This document shows positions 46,031 through 56,111 of a stretch of 64,000 nt of DNA, one piece after another. Numbering within the stretch: the stretch's first letter is position 1; every line of letters begins with the position of its first letter. The stretch is from Ahrensia marina (lineage in GTDB: Bacteria; Pseudomonadota; Alphaproteobacteria; Rhizobiales; Rhizobiaceae). The notes below the pieces were generated by a model that was not told the origin of the DNA, did not search any database, and worked only from the letters and a program-made list of their open reading frames with translations. The translations under genes were made by a program, and so were the position numbers. Location: assembly GCF_001293565.1 (NCBI RefSeq), contig NZ_JXMU01000001.1, forward strand, positions 265,476 to 329,475. The letters are read 5' to 3'.

Positions 46031-47132
46031 ACAAAAACTCCTTAAGCGTATCCGCACGTCAGGGCCGTTGAGTGTCGCCGACTATATGGCGGAATGCCTG
46101 TTTCATCCCGAACATGGCTATTACAACCGGAAAAATCCATTCGGTGCACAGGGTGACTTCATCACCGCGCCCGATATCAGTCAGATGTTTGGCGAGTTGA
46201 CGGCGCTTTGGCTGGTTCAGGCATGGAAAGCGGCAGGCAAGCCTGATCCGTTTTGCCTGTGCGAAATTGGCCCGGGCCGCGCGACATGGATGCAGGACAT
46301 TCTGCGCACGGCGCAAAAAGCTTCTCCTGAATTTGTGAACGCTGCAAAGATACACCTTATCGAAAAAAGCCCCCGGCTCATCGATATCCAGAAGGCAGCG
46401 CTCTCAGATTATACAGACAAGGTTCAATGGGTTGCGGATATTGACGGCTTGCCTTCGCTGCCAACATTGCTCATCGCCAATGAATTGTTTGATGCGCTGC
46501 CGACAAGGCAATATGTCAATACCGGCGGCAAGTGGGTCGAACGCGTGATATCGGCGCAGGATAACGAACTGATTTTCGGCGTTGGCACCGGCACTATAGA
46601 TACCAATACGCTGCCACTGAGCGCCAACGGCGCTGAAGAAGGCACGGTGTTTGAATATGCCTCGGCGCGTGAAGCTCTGGCACAGCAAATCGCCAGCCAT
46701 ATCGCGGCCCATAAAGGTGCGGCTTTGTTCATCGATTACGGCCATAAACAGTCCGATCTTGGCGATACGCTGCAAGCGGTGCGCGCGCACAAACAGGAAA
46801 ATTTTTTCGCTAATCCGGGCGAAGCTGACTTGACCAGCCATGTCGATTTTGAGGCGCTCAACATAGCGGCAAAAACCGGTGGCAGCACTGTTTTTCCAGT
46901 CATAACACAAGCCGATTTTTTGCTTGAACTCGGCTTGATTGAACGCGCCGGCGCGCTTGGAGCAGGAAAAGATCAGGCCACACAGCAGGCCATAAGCGCT
47001 GCGGTCAACCGTCTGGCAGGAAACGGCAACGGACAGATGGGTGATCTATTCAAAGCAATGTGCATCACATCAAGCGGCATTGCGCCCCCTGCCCCTTTTG
47101 GCCAGCCTGAGGCAACAGGTAACAGCCAATAA
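46017..47132 (+). CDS. MidA/NDUFAF7-family SAM-dependent methyltransferase
   Basis: A 371-residue methyltransferase of the MidA (COG1565) family. Motifs: [13 protein letters not shown] near residue 22, [15 protein letters not shown] near 45, the SAM-binding [14 protein letters not shown] near 84, and ANELFDALP near 153. Mitochondrial NDUFAF7 methylates an arginine of complex I; a like role in bacteria is inferred. ATG 46017 overlaps the lgt end. Confidence 0.92.
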   Translation: MNPLKQKLLKRIRTSGPLSVADYMAECLFHPEHGYYNRKNPFGAQGDFITAPDISQMFGELTALWLVQAWKAAGKPDPFCLCEIGPGRATWMQDILRTAQKASPEFVNAAKIHLIEKSPRLIDIQKAALSDYTDKVQWVADIDGLPSLPTLLIANELFDALPTRQYVNTGGKWVERVISAQDNELIFGVGTGTIDTNTLPLSANGAEEGTVFEYASAREALAQQIASHIAAHKGAALFIDYGHKQSDLGDTLQAVRAHKQENFFANPGEADLTSHVDFEALNIAAKTGGSTVFPVITQADFLLELGLIERAGALGAGKDQATQQAISAAVNRLAGNGNGQMGDLFKAMCITSSGIAPPAPFGQPEATGNSQ

Positions 47133-47170
47133 ATGCAATCATGTTCCCGCCACTCGAAAAGGATATTTTG

Positions 47171-47947
47171 ATGAGCTTACCATCTGTCAAATCAGAAACA
47201 TTGAGGGCATTTGATGAAAGCGGGATCCGGCATGGCTTTTATACCCGTATAGGTGGGCTATCGTCCGGCATATATGAAAGCCTGAACACCGGCCTTGGCT
47301 CGAAGGATGATCCAGCGCTTGTAAAACAAAACCGCAGCCGCATCGCCGCTGATTTAGGCGTCGCCGATACGCATTTGGCCGGATGTTTTCAGGTTCACTC
47401 AGCCGACGTAGTGACAGTGAAAGAACCGATAGGACCAAACCGTCCGGATGCCGACGGCATGGTGACAAACCAGCGTGGTATGGCGCTGGGCATACTGACC
47501 GCCGATTGCGGGCCGATCCTGTTTGCTGACAACAATGCGAAAATTATCGGTGCCTGTCATGCAGGCTGGAAAGGCGCATTCACAGGTATCGCCGAAAATA
47601 CGATCGATGCGATGATAAAACTGGGCGCTAACCGTGCGGATATCTGTGCAGTGCTTGGTCCCTGTATCAGTCAAAAAAACTATGAAGTCGGACCGGAGTT
47701 CAAAGCGCGCTTCGCCGAGAAAGATGAAGCCTTCAGTATCTATTTCTCCCCTTCGGAGAAACCGGACCACTACATGTTCGACATGCAAAAGTTCATCATT
47801 GACCGATTGCAGGCAAGTGGTGTGAAGGCGGGTAAAACCGGCGAATGCACCTATGAAGATGAAAAACGCTTCTTTTCATACAGGCGCACAACACATAGAA
47901 ATGAACCTGACTACGGGCGTCAAATGTCCGCAATAGCGCTCATTTAG
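47171..47947 (+). CDS. pgeF: Peptidoglycan editing factor PgeF (laccase-domain protein)
   Basis: A 258-residue cytoplasmic protein of the YfiH/PgeF family, which removes wrongly incorporated L-Ser from peptidoglycan precursors and was earlier described as a polyphenol oxidase. Signature residues are present: FQVHSADVV, LTADCGPILFAD, GACHAGWKGAFTGI and LGPCISQKNYEVG, which place the two His and Cys of the metal site. ATG 47171 follows AAGGA by seven bases. Third gene of the lgt-midA-pgeF unit. Confidence 0.93.
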   Translation: MSLPSVKSETLRAFDESGIRHGFYTRIGGLSSGIYESLNTGLGSKDDPALVKQNRSRIAADLGVADTHLAGCFQVHSADVVTVKEPIGPNRPDADGMVTNQRGMALGILTADCGPILFADNNAKIIGACHAGWKGAFTGIAENTIDAMIKLGANRADICAVLGPCISQKNYEVGPEFKARFAEKDEAFSIYFSPSEKPDHYMFDMQKFIIDRLQASGVKAGKTGECTYEDEKRFFSYRRTTHRNEPDYGRQMSAIALI

Positions 47948-48070
47948 ACGTTAAAAATGTTCACAGCGCCGGATAGAAAAACAACTCGGCCTTGATTTGA
48001 ACGCACCATGCGGTAAACCTGCATCACCAGAACCTGCGCGGGTATGGTCATATCGGGTATGAGGTCAAAA

Positions 48071-48622
48071 ATGACACAGAAACAAACGACGATCGGGTTT
48101 CGCGCCTTGGCAACTGTTATAGTTGCGCTGACGCTTGGTGCATGTAGTTCAACAGATTCCAGCCTTGGGGTGGATACATCAGCGCAATTATCAACACCGT
48201 CAGTCGCCATTCCAACCACAGATAGCGGCGTTCAGCCAACCGGCATTCAAGCCAATGCCGCAATTGGAAATGTGTATTTTGCCCCGATTGTAGGCGCGCC
48301 TGTTTCCAAGATTACAGCGCTTTCAAAGCGCCTATCGACTGCAGCCCCGCTCAATTCAATTAAATTGCAGGCATCAACCTCCAATTCGATCGACCACGAG
48401 ATCCGAGGCTATTTTTCAGCATTTTCCGAAAGCGGCCAAACAACAGTCATCCATGTATGGGATGTGTTTACACCGCAAGGCCAGCGTGTTCACCGCATCC
48501 AGGGACAGGAAAAAGTCAGCGGTACAGGCACTGAGCCGTGGTCGGTGGTGCCGACAGCCACAATGGACCAGATAGCAGACAGTGTTTTGAGGCAATATGC
48601 GAGCTGGCGATCAACATCGTGA
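48071..48622 (+). CDS. Hypothetical lipoprotein
   Basis: A 183-residue predicted lipoprotein (lipobox LTLGAC, residue 25 as lipid cysteine) with a Ser/Thr-rich linker and a globular C-terminal domain of about 120 residues (IGNVYFAPIVGAP; TVIHVWDVFTPQGQRVHRIQG). Not recognised further. ATG 48071 follows GAGG by six bases; ATG 48044 is an alternative without a site. Confidence 0.78.
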   Translation: MTQKQTTIGFRALATVIVALTLGACSSTDSSLGVDTSAQLSTPSVAIPTTDSGVQPTGIQANAAIGNVYFAPIVGAPVSKITALSKRLSTAAPLNSIKLQASTSNSIDHEIRGYFSAFSESGQTTVIHVWDVFTPQGQRVHRIQGQEKVSGTGTEPWSVVPTATMDQIADSVLRQYASWRSTS

Positions 48623-48765
48623 TGCGCGCGATTGTTTGTCATAAATGAATCACAATTATTTTGCGGATTCGGGATTGTTTTAACGGCTTTGGGTTGCATC
48701 TTTGCGTGCGAACGCTAAAAGGCCCCCAAAACCACACACAATAGCGCTTAGCGAGGCGATCAGGC

Positions 48766-49704
48766 ATGAAATTATTTGCTGGAAATTCCAACCGGCAGCT
48801 TGCCGAATCTGTTGCAAAATATTTGGGCGTCAGCGTCGGGCGTGCCAATGTACGCCGCTTTGCCGATGATGAGATTTTCGTCGAGATTCAGGAAAATGTC
48901 CGCGGCGAAGATATTTTTATTCTTCAGTCCACATCGCGCCCCGCAAACGACCATTTGATGGAACTTCTCATCCTGATTGATGCGTTCCGTCGTTCGTCAG
49001 CACGCCGCATAACGGCCGTCCTTCCCTATTTCGGTTACGCCCGTCAGGACCGCCGCGCACAGGGCCGCACACCGATCTCTGCAAAGCTGGTTGCCAACCT
49101 GATTACCGAAGCCGGCGCCGACCGTGTTTTGACACTTGATTTGCACGCCGGACAGATTCAGGGCTTTTTCGATATCCCGACCGATAACCTTTATGCGGTG
49201 CCGGTTATGGCACGCGATATCAAAGCCAAATACAAGAATCTGAACGATGTTATGATCGTTTCTCCCGATGTCGGCGGCGTTGTGCGCGCCCGTTCATTGG
49301 CCAAACGTCTTGACGATACAATGCTGGCAATCGTCGACAAGCGTCGTGATCGTCCCGGCGAATCCGAAGTGATGAACGTTATCGGTGATGTTTCCGGCAA
49401 GGATTGTTTCCTGATTGACGACATCATCGATTCAGGCGGCACATTGTGCAATGCGGCCGAAGCACTTCTGAAAGACGGCGCGAAAAGCGTGACAGCCTAT
49501 ATTACCCATGGTGTTTTGTCCGGTGCGGCGGTGGACCGTATTGAATCGTCAAAGCTCAAAGAACTGGTCATCACCGACTCAATTCAGCCAACTGCCGAAG
49601 TGACCGCTGCAAAGAAAGTGCGGGTCGTTTCGATTACTGATTTGATCGGCGAAGCAATTGCACGCACAGCGCACGAGCAGTCTGTCTCAAGCCTGTTCGA
49701 CTAA
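48766..49704 (+). CDS. prs: Ribose-phosphate pyrophosphokinase
   Basis: Makes PRPP from ribose 5-phosphate and ATP for nucleotide, His and Trp synthesis. The 312-residue protein has the flexible loop [11 protein letters not shown] near residue 195, the PRPP-binding signature [14 protein letters not shown] near 211 and the [15 protein letters not shown] region near 126. Length fits the class I enzyme. Gene order prs-rplY-pth is a known one in Rhizobiales. Confidence 0.97.
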   Translation: MKLFAGNSNRQLAESVAKYLGVSVGRANVRRFADDEIFVEIQENVRGEDIFILQSTSRPANDHLMELLILIDAFRRSSARRITAVLPYFGYARQDRRAQGRTPISAKLVANLITEAGADRVLTLDLHAGQIQGFFDIPTDNLYAVPVMARDIKAKYKNLNDVMIVSPDVGGVVRARSLAKRLDDTMLAIVDKRRDRPGESEVMNVIGDVSGKDCFLIDDIIDSGGTLCNAAEALLKDGAKSVTAYITHGVLSGAAVDRIESSKLKELVITDSIQPTAEVTAAKKVRVVSITDLIGEAIARTAHEQSVSSLFD

Positions 49705-49887
49705 GCCTGACCGAATACTGCGTATTTATACCGGTGAAATACCGGCAAAGTCTTGCAAACACAGACATTGTCGGTTATGAGCGCGCATCCGCGCAGACAC
49801 CCTTGGAGGCAGCGCGGTGGATATCCTTGCGATATCGGCGAAAACGAAGGTTTTAGCCACTCCATATTGTCCTCGAAAGGAAAAGCT

Positions 49888-50544
49888 ATGAGCGACACAG
49901 TCGTACTCAAAGCCGAGGCGCGCGACCGGGTTGGTAAGGGGTCCTCCCGGGCTATTCGCCGTCAAGGTAAAGTTCCAGCCGTCATTTACGGCGACAACAA
50001 AGACCCAATTTCTATTGTTCTTCCTGCAAAGGAAGTAACACTGATGCTTCATGCAGGCGGCTTTTTGACAAAGCTTATCGACATCGAAGTTGACGGCAAA
50101 AAGCACAAAGTGCTGCCGAAAGACTATCAGCTTGATCCGGTAAAAGACTTCATGATGCACGTTGATCTTTTGCGTATTTCAAGCAAAACAACAGTGACCG
50201 TGAACATCCCGGTTCACATCGAAGGTGAAGACGACTGCCCAGGTCTGACAGCTGGCGGCGTGTTGAACATTGTTCGCCACGAAGTCGAAGTACATTGCCC
50301 GGCATCTGCTATCCCTGAATTCTTTACAGTGGATATCAGCAAGTCTGTCATCGGCGATACGCTTAACATTTCTGATGTTACATTGCCTGAAGGTGTTACA
50401 CCGACAATTACCGACCGTGACTTTACTATCGCAACAATTCAGGCGCCTGGTGGCGGTGTTGAAGACGATGCGGAAGAGGAAGATGCGCCGGAAGCAGATG
50501 AAGTTCCTGCAACGTCGCAATCTGAAGAAGGTGACGAGGAGTAA
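49888..50544 (+). CDS. rplY: 50S ribosomal protein L25/general stress protein Ctc
   Basis: Two-domain L25/TL5/Ctc protein of 218 residues that binds 5S rRNA. The N-terminal beta barrel ([32 protein letters not shown]) and the second domain ([23 protein letters not shown]) are seen, with an acidic tail after residue 190. ATG 49888 has GAAAGGA at good distance. Followed by pth, with 49 bases between. Confidence 0.95.
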   Translation: MSDTVVLKAEARDRVGKGSSRAIRRQGKVPAVIYGDNKDPISIVLPAKEVTLMLHAGGFLTKLIDIEVDGKKHKVLPKDYQLDPVKDFMMHVDLLRISSKTTVTVNIPVHIEGEDDCPGLTAGGVLNIVRHEVEVHCPASAIPEFFTVDISKSVIGDTLNISDVTLPEGVTPTITDRDFTIATIQAPGGGVEDDAEEEDAPEADEVPATSQSEEGDEE

Positions 50545-50593
50545 TCCTCTACCACAAAGGCAACTGGCCGCCTGACGAACAGGAGTGTGACTG

Positions 50594-51316
50594 ATGCAAA
50601 TTATTGCAGGTTTGGGAAATCCCGGCAGTCAACACGCAGGCCAGCGCCACAATATCGGTTTTATGGCGGTGGATGAAATAGTCCGCCGCCATTCTTCTTT
50701 CTCCCCTTGGCAGAAAAAATTCTCAGCCGAAATATCCGAGGGGCGTATCGGTTCCGAAAAAATACTTCTTATAAAGCCGCAGACATTTATGAACAAGTCC
50801 GGTCAGGCTATCGGCGAAGCCATGCGGTTCTATAAGCTTACAGAGCAAGACATTACTGTCTTTTATGACGAACTGGATCTGGCAGCCGGTAAAGTGCGCA
50901 TCAAGCGCGGCGGCGGTGCTGGCGGGCATAATGGCATTCGTTCCATGGACCAGCATTGCGGCGTCAACTACCAGCGCGTGCGCCTCGGCATTGATCATCC
51001 GGGCCACAAGGACCGTGTCACAGGCCATGTGCTGGGCGATTTTGCCAAAGCAGACCAGCAATGGCTTGAACCATTGCTTGCAGCAATCGGCGACAATATC
51101 GAATTACTGGTAAAGGGTGATAATTCCGGCTTTATGAACAAGATTGCATTGGCCGTTGGTGACGCGGCACCAAACCAGCCGAAAAAGCCAAAGACTGAAA
51201 AACAGACGCCCAAACCGCAAAGTCATATTCGACAGGCGCGGAACGGCACTAAAAAGCCCGAAGCACCCGCAACCGGCCCTATGGCTGATATGCTTAAAAA
51301 GCTTCTGGGCAAATAA
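50594..51316 (+). CDS. pth: Peptidyl-tRNA hydrolase
   Basis: Releases tRNA from stalled peptidyl-tRNAs. Catalytic His20 region ([13 protein letters not shown]), the asparagine of [13 protein letters not shown] and [28 protein letters not shown] are all present. The 240-residue length includes a basic, Lys/Pro-rich C-terminal tail of about 50 residues ([15 protein letters not shown]) that is common in alphaproteobacterial Pth and may aid tRNA binding. Confidence 0.96.
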   Translation: MQIIAGLGNPGSQHAGQRHNIGFMAVDEIVRRHSSFSPWQKKFSAEISEGRIGSEKILLIKPQTFMNKSGQAIGEAMRFYKLTEQDITVFYDELDLAAGKVRIKRGGGAGGHNGIRSMDQHCGVNYQRVRLGIDHPGHKDRVTGHVLGDFAKADQQWLEPLLAAIGDNIELLVKGDNSGFMNKIALAVGDAAPNQPKKPKTEKQTPKPQSHIRQARNGTKKPEAPATGPMADMLKKLLGK

Positions 51317-51330
51317 TTACCGGCACGGAA

Positions 51331-51360
51331 AATAAAAAGCCGGACGCAGAAGCGCCCGGC
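51331..51360 (-). terminator. Rho-independent terminator of the OmpA-family gene (perhaps bidirectional)
   Basis: Minus-strand GCCGGGCGC, loop TTCT, GCGTCCGGC with one mismatch, followed by TTTTTATTTT. It also lies just after pth on the other strand. Confidence 0.75.
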
Positions 51361-51384
51361 CAATTTCTTGCTGTTATTTCCTGC

Positions 51385-53331
51385 TTATTTTGAAGCAGTC
51401 AGCAACGGTGTAATGTTGCGGATTGCAACACGGCGGTTGCGTGGCTCATCACCTTGAGAGTCGATCTTCAAGTCAGACTCACCATAGCCCTCAACAACAA
51501 AGTTTTCCGGCGGCAGGCCGTAATTTGTTGTCAGAATACGGGCAACGGTTTCCGCGCGGCGGTCAGACAGCGCAAGGTTATACACCTCACCGCCAACCGC
51601 ATCTGTGTGGCCTTCAATCAGGAACACAGCTGTCGGGTCTTCATTGATAACATCGGCGATTGCCAATGCGGCCTTTTCCAGCAGAGGAACCTGACTCTGA
51701 CGGACAGTCGCACTGCCGGTATCAAACTGGATGTTGTCCAGATCAACGCGGCGGACAATATCGCGCAGGCGCTCGGATGAGCGAACTTCGCGCAATGTAT
51801 AGCGCTGGCGAACCTCATCGACAGGCGGCGCGAAGAATGTCTCACGCAAACGCTCACGGTTCGCATCCTCTGCGGCGACAACATACAGCCCCTGGTCGAT
51901 CGTCACGTTAAGAGGCGGTAATTCACTCTCATAGTCGACATATTCGACATTGCGGCGGTCAAGGCTGTCAATCAGAACAACGACACTACCGTCACGGCGA
52001 ACACGCTCACGGCGCAGAATATCACCGTTTGGCGCACGTGTCGTAATGATCTGAACGCCATTCGGACGTGTCATTGTTTCGCGGCTCAAGCCATTATCGA
52101 GTTCTTCATAGTCAACCCGAACGCCATCGCGGCGCAGCAATGCGTTTTCATCTTTGCGCACGAAATACTCGCCATTGCGCTCGATGATCACGCGGTCGCC
52201 TTGGTCTTCAACCAGTTTACCGCCAAGAAGCGGCACAAGCGCACCGACTGCGACGCCGACAGCGGCTGCACCGATTAACTCGTTACGGCGCTTGCGGGCA
52301 TCGTCGCGGCGCTGCTGCTCGGCTTGCTCAAGCGCTGCCTTTTCTTGCTCGGAAACATCTTCAGGCAGCACGGTTGCAGGCGCTTCTTTCGCCTCCTGAA
52401 TGATTTGCTCGACAGGTTCGGCTTCGGCGGCAGGTTCTTTTACCTCAACCTTGCCCTCGGCTTCCGCTGATGCTTCAGCTTCTGTTGATTGCTCTGCAGC
52501 AGGCTTTTCTTCACTTGTTGATTGTTCTTCGCTTGCTGGTGGCTCTTCGCTTGAAGGAGCTGCTGGCTGAGCCTCTTGCGTCTGCTCAGTGGCTGCTGGC
52601 TGCTCGTCCGTTTGCTCTGCTGGCGCTTCTTCAGCAGGCTGCTGCTCTGCTTCACCTTCTTCCATTGCAGGTTCACTAGGCGCAGCTTCTTCTGTCTCAG
52701 CCTCAGTTTCAGCAGGTGCCTCTTCCTGAGTCTCAACTTCCGCTTCTGCTTCTGCCTCTACCTCAGCTTCACTTTCCACTTCGGCTTCTTGTTCTTGCTC
52801 TTGTGTTTCAGCTTCAGGTGCAGGTTCTTGCGCAGCATCAGCTTCAGCGGCTGGCTCTTCTGCTTGTTCTTCAGCAGGCGCTTGTTCTTCGACAGTTACC
52901 TCAGCGTCCGTTTCTTGTTCTACAGCTGCCTCTGGCTCAGGTGCAGCTTCTTCTGCGGCCGGTTCCTGTGATTGAGATGCTGGAGGTGCCTCAGCTTCAG
53001 GCGCTGGTGCTTCAACTTCCGGCTCGGGGACCGGTGTTTGTGCGGCCTTGGCGGCGTCAAAGTCTGCTTGCGCTTGATCGACACGCGCTTGGGCGGCGTC
53101 AAAGGCTGCCTGTGCAGCTTCAACGCCTTCGCCGGATTCTTTTGCAGCCGCAAGAGCCGCAGTCGCTTCATTAAGCTGCGCAATCGCATCATTTAGAATT
53201 TGCGCGGCTTCAGCGCCTTGAGCGACATTAATTGCCACTTCCTGATTTTGCGGCGCGGCCATAGAGGCCATAGCGGGTTGAAATGAGATCATAAGGGCCG
53301 TTGTGGCCATCAATGTTTTTCTTAAAATCAT
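51385..53331 (-). CDS. OmpA-family protein with very long acidic spacer
   Basis: A 648-residue exported protein: signal peptide (cleavage near AMA-SMA), a short Ala-rich coiled coil (about 35-95), then some 240 residues made largely of Glu, Ala, Pro and Gln (about 98-335), a basic patch and hydrophobic glycine-rich segment (RKRRNELIGAAAVGVAVGALVPLLGG), a middle domain with repeated R.NG/RRDG motifs, and a C-terminal OmpA peptidoglycan-binding domain (IQFDTGSATV, IEGHTDAVG, LSDRRAETV, NRRVAI). It probably spans the periplasm. The spacer is repetitive at DNA level, so length may vary between strains. Confidence 0.9.
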   Translation of the reverse strand: MILRKTLMATTALMISFQPAMASMAAPQNQEVAINVAQGAEAAQILNDAIAQLNEATAALAAAKESGEGVEAAQAAFDAAQARVDQAQADFDAAKAAQTPVPEPEVEAPAPEAEAPPASQSQEPAAEEAAPEPEAAVEQETDAEVTVEEQAPAEEQAEEPAAEADAAQEPAPEAETQEQEQEAEVESEAEVEAEAEAEVETQEEAPAETEAETEEAAPSEPAMEEGEAEQQPAEEAPAEQTDEQPAATEQTQEAQPAAPSSEEPPASEEQSTSEEKPAAEQSTEAEASAEAEGKVEVKEPAAEAEPVEQIIQEAKEAPATVLPEDVSEQEKAALEQAEQQRRDDARKRRNELIGAAAVGVAVGALVPLLGGKLVEDQGDRVIIERNGEYFVRKDENALLRRDGVRVDYEELDNGLSRETMTRPNGVQIITTRAPNGDILRRERVRRDGSVVVLIDSLDRRNVEYVDYESELPPLNVTIDQGLYVVAAEDANRERLRETFFAPPVDEVRQRYTLREVRSSERLRDIVRRVDLDNIQFDTGSATVRQSQVPLLEKAALAIADVINEDPTAVFLIEGHTDAVGGEVYNLALSDRRAETVARILTTNYGLPPENFVVEGYGESDLKIDSQGDEPRNRRVAIRNITPLLTASK

Positions 53332-53574
53332 AATTCACACTTTCTTATTCGGCCCTAAGCCCGTTTTTTTGCAGACTTAAAGGCAGTGAGCGTGATAGGT
53401 CACGCGAGTCCCTTCGCGGCCTAAACGTATGGCACACCATTGAGTTCCCAATGAGGCAGGGTACAAATAATCCGTCTTGGCAAAGCAACGCCGTTTAAAC
53501 GCATAAATCCTTGACGTGGCAGGGTCGTTTCATGCAAAGCCTGCACAACAAATTTTATTGAAGGATGTCCGATC

Positions 53575-54678
53575 ATGGGCTTTAAATGCGGCATCGTTGG
53601 ATTGCCAAATGTTGGCAAATCCACGCTTTTCAACGCACTGACCAAAACAGCGGCAGCACAGGCGGCCAACTACCCGTTTTGCACAATCGAACCCAATACC
53701 GGTGAAGTTGCAGTCCCTGATGCGCGTCTGTTCGATATTGCAAAAATTGCAACGTCAAAAGAAATTGTGCCAACGCGCATCAATTTCGTCGATATTGCCG
53801 GTCTCGTGCGCGGCGCCTCTCAAGGCGAAGGCTTGGGCAACCAGTTTCTTGCCAATATCCGTGAAGTCGATGCAATCGTGCATGTGCTGCGCTGCTTTGA
53901 AGACGATGACATCACCCATGTCGAAGGAAAGATCGACCCTGTTTCAGATGCTGAAACAGTGGAAACCGAGCTTATGCTTTCCGACCTTGAAAGTCTGGAG
54001 CGCCGCATCACGCAAATGCGCAAGCGCGCAACCGGCAACGACAAGGAAGCCAAATTGCTGCTTCCGATGATGGAAGATGCGCTTAAATTGCTGCAAGATT
54101 CAAAGCCGGTCCGCCTTCTGCTGGACGGCATTGCAGCCGAAGATCTGAAAATCCTCAAATCACTGAATCTATTGACCTCAAAACCGGTTCTTTATGTGTG
54201 CAATGTGGCTGAGGATCACGCCGCTGAAGGCAACGAGCATAGTGCTGCCGTTGAGAAAATGGCAGCCGAGCAAGGTGCGCGTAGCGTGCTGATTTCTGCC
54301 GCCATCGAAGCGGAAATCGCACAATTGGACGACGAAGAAGCCAAAGAATATATGGAAACGATGGGCCTTGAAGAACCCGGTCTCGACCGGCTTATTCGTG
54401 AGGGCTACACCCTTTTGAACCTGATTACTTTCTTTACTGCCGGCCCTAAAGAAGCCCGTGCATGGACAGTGAAAAAAGGGTCCAAAGCACCGCAGGCAGC
54501 AGGTGAAATCCATACCGATTTCGAAAAAGGCTTTATCCGTGCGCAAACAATCGCCTTTGACGATTATATCTCACTGGGCGGTGAAACGGCCGCCAAGGAA
54601 GCAGGCAAGGCACGCGACGAAGGTAAGGAATATGTCGTCCACGATGGCGATGTCATGTTGTTCAAGTTCAACGTTTAA
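53575..54678 (+). CDS. ychF: Redox-regulated ATPase YchF
   Basis: A 367-residue Obg-type P-loop protein that prefers ATP over GTP. Walker A is GLPNVGKST (residues 9-17), switch regions include DIAGLVRGASQGEGLGNQFL, and the NKxD site reads NVAED (about 207-211), which explains ATP preference. A coiled-coil arm and a C-terminal TGS domain complete it. It binds ribosomes and responds to oxidative stress in other bacteria. Monocistronic. Confidence 0.96.
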   Translation: MGFKCGIVGLPNVGKSTLFNALTKTAAAQAANYPFCTIEPNTGEVAVPDARLFDIAKIATSKEIVPTRINFVDIAGLVRGASQGEGLGNQFLANIREVDAIVHVLRCFEDDDITHVEGKIDPVSDAETVETELMLSDLESLERRITQMRKRATGNDKEAKLLLPMMEDALKLLQDSKPVRLLLDGIAAEDLKILKSLNLLTSKPVLYVCNVAEDHAAEGNEHSAAVEKMAAEQGARSVLISAAIEAEIAQLDDEEAKEYMETMGLEEPGLDRLIREGYTLLNLITFFTAGPKEARAWTVKKGSKAPQAAGEIHTDFEKGFIRAQTIAFDDYISLGGETAAKEAGKARDEGKEYVVHDGDVMLFKFNV

Positions 54679-54694
54679 TAGCCAGCGCCAGCTA

Positions 54695-55387
54695 TTACTC
54701 ACTGTCTTTAAGAACGCGCCGCGCGGCTGAAAAATAGTTGCGGCGCGTCAAAACGGCAATCACAAACAATGTGGAGCCAAACAGCATCCATGGATTGATA
54801 AACCAGCCAAGATAAGCCAGCGCGAAAAAGATGCCGCGCAGCCCGGCGGTAAAATGACGGCTGGCAATAATGTTCATTTCAGCAGCTTCCAGCGCTGCCT
54901 TTTTCCTGACGTCAAGCGACGCATGTTCCACCATCGGCACGCTGCCAATCAGGATAGAGCAATAGTTGAAAAGTCTATGCGCCCAGCCAAATTTGAAAAA
55001 CGAATAAACAAATATAACTGTCAGGCCGAACACTTTAAGTTCAAAAAGCTGCCGCGAGATTTCACTGCCGACCGGTAAATCACGGTAAATCTGCAATACC
55101 TGATCGGTGGCACCTAAAAGCGCAAAACAGCCGCCGATGGCCAGAATACTCGCCGATCCGAAATAGGCCGCACCATTTTGCAAACTCTGCATAATTTGCG
55201 TGTCTATCATCCGCAAATCACGGCTGGCCATTTCCAGCATCCACTCGCGCCGCCTCCGTGCCATAAGCATGGACAGAGAGTGATTGCGCAGGAATGAATG
55301 GTCATTCACAACTTCAAAAAACAGCCAGGCAAAAGCGAAAAAGCCAAACGCAATCCAGTCCATTTGTGAGAGCGAGAACATCATCAA
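54695..55387 (-). CDS. DUF599 membrane protein
   Basis: A 230-residue inner-membrane protein with four hydrophobic segments. It matches DUF599: MDWIAFGFFAFAWLFFEVVND, RRREWMLEMASRDLRMIDTQIMQSLQNGAAYFGSAS and the ASRHFTAGLRGIFFALAYLGWF stretch. Function unknown. Starts at one of three ATGs (55387-55364). Convergent with ychF. Confidence 0.88.
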   Translation of the reverse strand: MMMFSLSQMDWIAFGFFAFAWLFFEVVNDHSFLRNHSLSMLMARRRREWMLEMASRDLRMIDTQIMQSLQNGAAYFGSASILAIGGCFALLGATDQVLQIYRDLPVGSEISRQLFELKVFGLTVIFVYSFFKFGWAHRLFNYCSILIGSVPMVEHASLDVRKKAALEAAEMNIIASRHFTAGLRGIFFALAYLGWFINPWMLFGSTLFVIAVLTRRNYFSAARRVLKDSE

Positions 55388-55480
55388 TATTTATTGACAG
55401 ATTTTTGCACCTCTGGACAGATCGTATTATACCTTTTTCGGCGCCAATAAGCGCGGGAACGCGAAATCAAAGCGATCTGC

Positions 55481-56020
55481 TCAGTGGCCTTCATACTCAA
55501 TCAATGTCCGCACCGGCACACCCAGTGCCTCGATTTTCTTGCGCCCGCCAAGTTCCGGCAAATCGATCACGAAACATGCCGCAACCACGTCTGCGCCCAT
55601 TTGCTGCAAAAGCTTTGTCGCAGCTTCGGCAGTACCGCCTGTTGCAATCAGATCATCGACCAGAATGACCTTCTGACCGGGTTTGACCGCATCGCGGTGC
55701 ATTTCCATCTCGTCAACGCCATATTCAAGGCTATAGGCAATCTGCACTTTATCGTAAGGCAACTTGCCCTTTTTGCGGATCGGAATGAAACCGGCGGACA
55801 ATTGGTGCGCCATAGCACCGCCCAGTATAAAGCCGCGGGCTTCGATACCGGCGATCTGGTCCATCTTTGTACCGACATAGGGATGAACAAGCGCGTCGAC
55901 CGCCAGACGAAAAGCTTTGGCATCACCCAGCATTGTTGTGATGTCACGAAACATGATGCCCGGCTTCGGGTAATCAGGAATATCGCGAATGGAGTCTTTG
56001 AGGATTTCAATCAAATTCAT
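55481..56020 (-). CDS. apt: Adenine phosphoribosyltransferase
   Basis: Salvages adenine to AMP with PRPP. The 179-residue protein has the typical [24 protein letters not shown] and PRPP site [17 protein letters not shown] 56020 follows GGGA; the longer frame from a TTG at 56032 is not needed. Downstream of petC but separated from it by a terminator, so it probably has its own promoter. Confidence 0.96.
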   Translation of the reverse strand: MNLIEILKDSIRDIPDYPKPGIMFRDITTMLGDAKAFRLAVDALVHPYVGTKMDQIAGIEARGFILGGAMAHQLSAGFIPIRKKGKLPYDKVQIAYSLEYGVDEMEMHRDAVKPGQKVILVDDLIATGGTAEAATKLLQQMGADVVAACFVIDLPELGGRKKIEALGVPVRTLIEYEGH

Positions 56021-56069
56021 AACAGTTCCCAATCAAGTCCCGCTTTTGTGGGCCAAATCAATGACAAAG

Positions 56070-56090
56070 AAAAGGGCGCCGCAGCGCCCT
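56070..56090 (-). terminator. Rho-independent terminator of the petABC operon
   Basis: Minus-strand AGGGCGC, four-base loop, GCGCCCTTTTC, 22 bases after the petC stop. Confidence 0.78.
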
Positions 56091-56111
56091 CATAATACCG
56101 TCTATAAAAGC

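Noticed and set aside
52440..53196. Several open frames rich in Leu, Arg or Ser across the acidic OmpA spacer
   Set aside because: They come from reading the repetitive Glu/Ala/Pro codons in other frames; composition is as expected from that.
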